Assembly (NCBI GenBank): GCA_015493425.1
Contig: WGDG01000202.1
Location: 1-5,623 of the forward strand
DNA length: 5,623 nucleotides
Reading direction: 5' to 3'
DNA from: Sulfurovum sp.
GTDB lineage: Bacteria; Campylobacterota; Campylobacteria; Campylobacterales; Sulfurovaceae
This document shows, piece after piece, positions 4,625 through 5,623 of the stretch. Position 1 is the stretch's first letter; each line of letters begins with the position of its first letter. Made by a program: the position numbers and the translations under genes. A model generated the notes under the pieces. It had not been told where the DNA came from. It ran no database searches and saw nothing but the letters and a program-made list of their open reading frames with translations.

Positions 4625-5623
4625 ATGCCAGCAGACATGAACGACTATTTCAAAAAGAAAAAGCCAAACAACAGTCAACATCAAAATAACGATAACGGCA
4701 ACAACCAAAGCTTTAGCAATCCGTTCAACAATATGGGAGGGAAAGGTACCACCTGGCTTGTCGTCATCGTGGCACTTGTACTCGGTTTTGTTCTCCTCAA
4801 GCCTTTTACTATCATCAATTCCGGTGAAGTGGGCATCAAAATCAATACCGGTAAGTTCGAAGACAAACCGCTTGGCCCCGGTCTGCACTTTTACATTCCG
4901 GTATTACAAAAGATCGTACCGGTCAACACCCGTATCAGACTTATCACCTACTCCAATGTCAATACAGGCTCTCTTGGGGACGGCTACCAGAATTACGAAG
5001 GCGGCCTCAAGCGCAACCCTGCCATTACCGTACTCGACCGTCGTGGCCTGACAGTCAACATCGACCTTGCTGTGCAGTATCGACTCCGTGCGGAGAGTGC
5101 TCCTGAGACAATTGAAAAATGGGGGACAAGCTGGGAAGAGAAGATCATCAACTCAAAAGTACGTGAAGTGGTACGTGATGTCGTAGGCCAGTACACTGCC
5201 GAACAGCTGCCTGAGATGCGTAACGAAATCGCATCCGCCATTGAGACAAAGATCAAACAGAGCATCGAAGAACTTCCAGGCAAACCGGTTATTCTCACTT
5301 CTGTGGAACTTCGCACCATCAACCTGCCTGCCAAGATCAAAGAGCAGATAGAACGCGTACAGATCGCCAAACAGGAAGTGACCATTGCCGAGCAAATGAA
5401 AGAGAAAGCCAAGCAGGAAGCCCTGAGAAAAGCCGAGATAGCCAAAGGGGAAGCCCAGAAGAACCGTATTGAAGCACAGGGTGAAGCCGACAAGATACGT
5501 ATCGAAGCAGGTGCGCAGGCCAAAGCCAACAAAATCATCGCCGATTCACTGACAGACAAACTACTCCAGATGCAGCAGATCAAAACACAGTCCAAGTTTA
5601 ATGAGGCACTCAAGGTCAACAAA
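4625..5623 (+). CDS. SPFH/band-7 (prohibitin-like) membrane protein, 3' end beyond window
   Basis: The first 333 residues of a prohibitin/stomatin/HflK-like protein. Family members form large oligomeric membrane assemblies, some of which hold and regulate the FtsH protease or organise membrane microdomains. The order is: a basic, Asn/Gln-rich tail (about 9-38, starting with KKKK), one membrane helix (about 42-60), an SPFH domain (about 62-245, with SGEVGIKINTGKF and LGPGLHFYIPV near its start), and a long helix rich in Ala, Lys, Glu and Gln (about 235-310) expected to form a coiled coil. The ATG at 4625 has AAAGGA at 4614-4619; a second Met at residue 5 is a less likely start. It resembles what I recall as Cj0268c of Campylobacter jejuni, which also neighbours ilvE. 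No partner protease gene is visible, so whether it acts with FtsH cannot be told here. Confidence 0.93.
   Translation, partial: MPADMNDYFKKKKPNNSQHQNNDNGNNQSFSNPFNNMGGKGTTWLVVIVALVLGFVLLKPFTIINSGEVGIKINTGKFEDKPLGPGLHFYIPVLQKIVPVNTRIRLITYSNVNTGSLGDGYQNYEGGLKRNPAITVLDRRGLTVNIDLAVQYRLRAESAPETIEKWGTSWEEKIINSKVREVVRDVVGQYTAEQLPEMRNEIASAIETKIKQSIEELPGKPVILTSVELRTINLPAKIKEQIERVQIAKQEVTIAEQMKEKAKQEALRKAEIAKGEAQKNRIEAQGEADKIRIEAGAQAKANKIIADSLTDKLLQMQQIKTQSKFNEALKVNK

Noticed and set aside
4993..5622. A 209-residue minus-strand frame rich in Ser, Leu, Ala and Cys
   Set aside because: It is the reverse reading of the Ala/Lys/Glu-rich SPFH gene, whose composition creates long antisense frames.

Overview
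The window looks like a chromosomal segment from a moderate-GC denitrifying member of the Campylobacterota (Epsilonproteobacteria), probably Sulfurovum- or Sulfurimonas-like. This rests on protein resemblance and gene order: a cytochrome c-type nitric oxide reductase (norC-norB), and an ilvE gene followed by an SPFH/band-7 membrane protein, an order I recall from Campylobacter jejuni (Cj0269c-Cj0268c). The genus is inference; no rRNA or other marker gene is present.

Left part (1-2334, leftward). A nitric oxide reductase operon reads on the minus strand: an uncharacterised three-helix membrane protein (1878-2231), norC (1144-1836), then norB, which overlaps norC by 11 bases and runs off the left edge. 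NorB carries the full set of haem and FeB ligands visible in the 384 residues present. The promoter region has a perfect palindrome, TTGAC-N4-GTCAA (2321-2334), centred exactly 41.5 bases upstream of the start predicted from a CATAAT -10 box. This is the layout of a class II promoter activated by a CRP/FNR-family regulator.

Middle part (2433-3500). Two uncharacterised transcription units diverge from a 127-base gap: a two-helix membrane protein to the left (2433-2798), and to the right an N-terminally anchored protein (2926-3315) overlapping a 62-residue two-helix protein (3312-3500) by ATGA. The gap holds a second palindrome with identical arms (2864-2877). A -10-like hexamer lies at the same -41.5 spacing on both sides: TATACT to the right and the weaker TACACT to the left. 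The most interesting reading of the window is that these small membrane proteins belong to the same nitrogen-oxide or low-oxygen regulon as nor.

Right part (3500-5623, rightward). ilvE encodes a complete branched-chain amino acid aminotransferase, with a perfect 7-bp hairpin in its leader and a probable intrinsic terminator after it. A new gene then encodes an SPFH-domain protein with an Asn-rich N-terminal tail, one membrane helix and a long charged helical stalk, cut by the right edge. No rRNA, tRNA, CRISPR array, insertion sequence or other mobile element was seen, and no gene-free stretch exceeds 300 bases.
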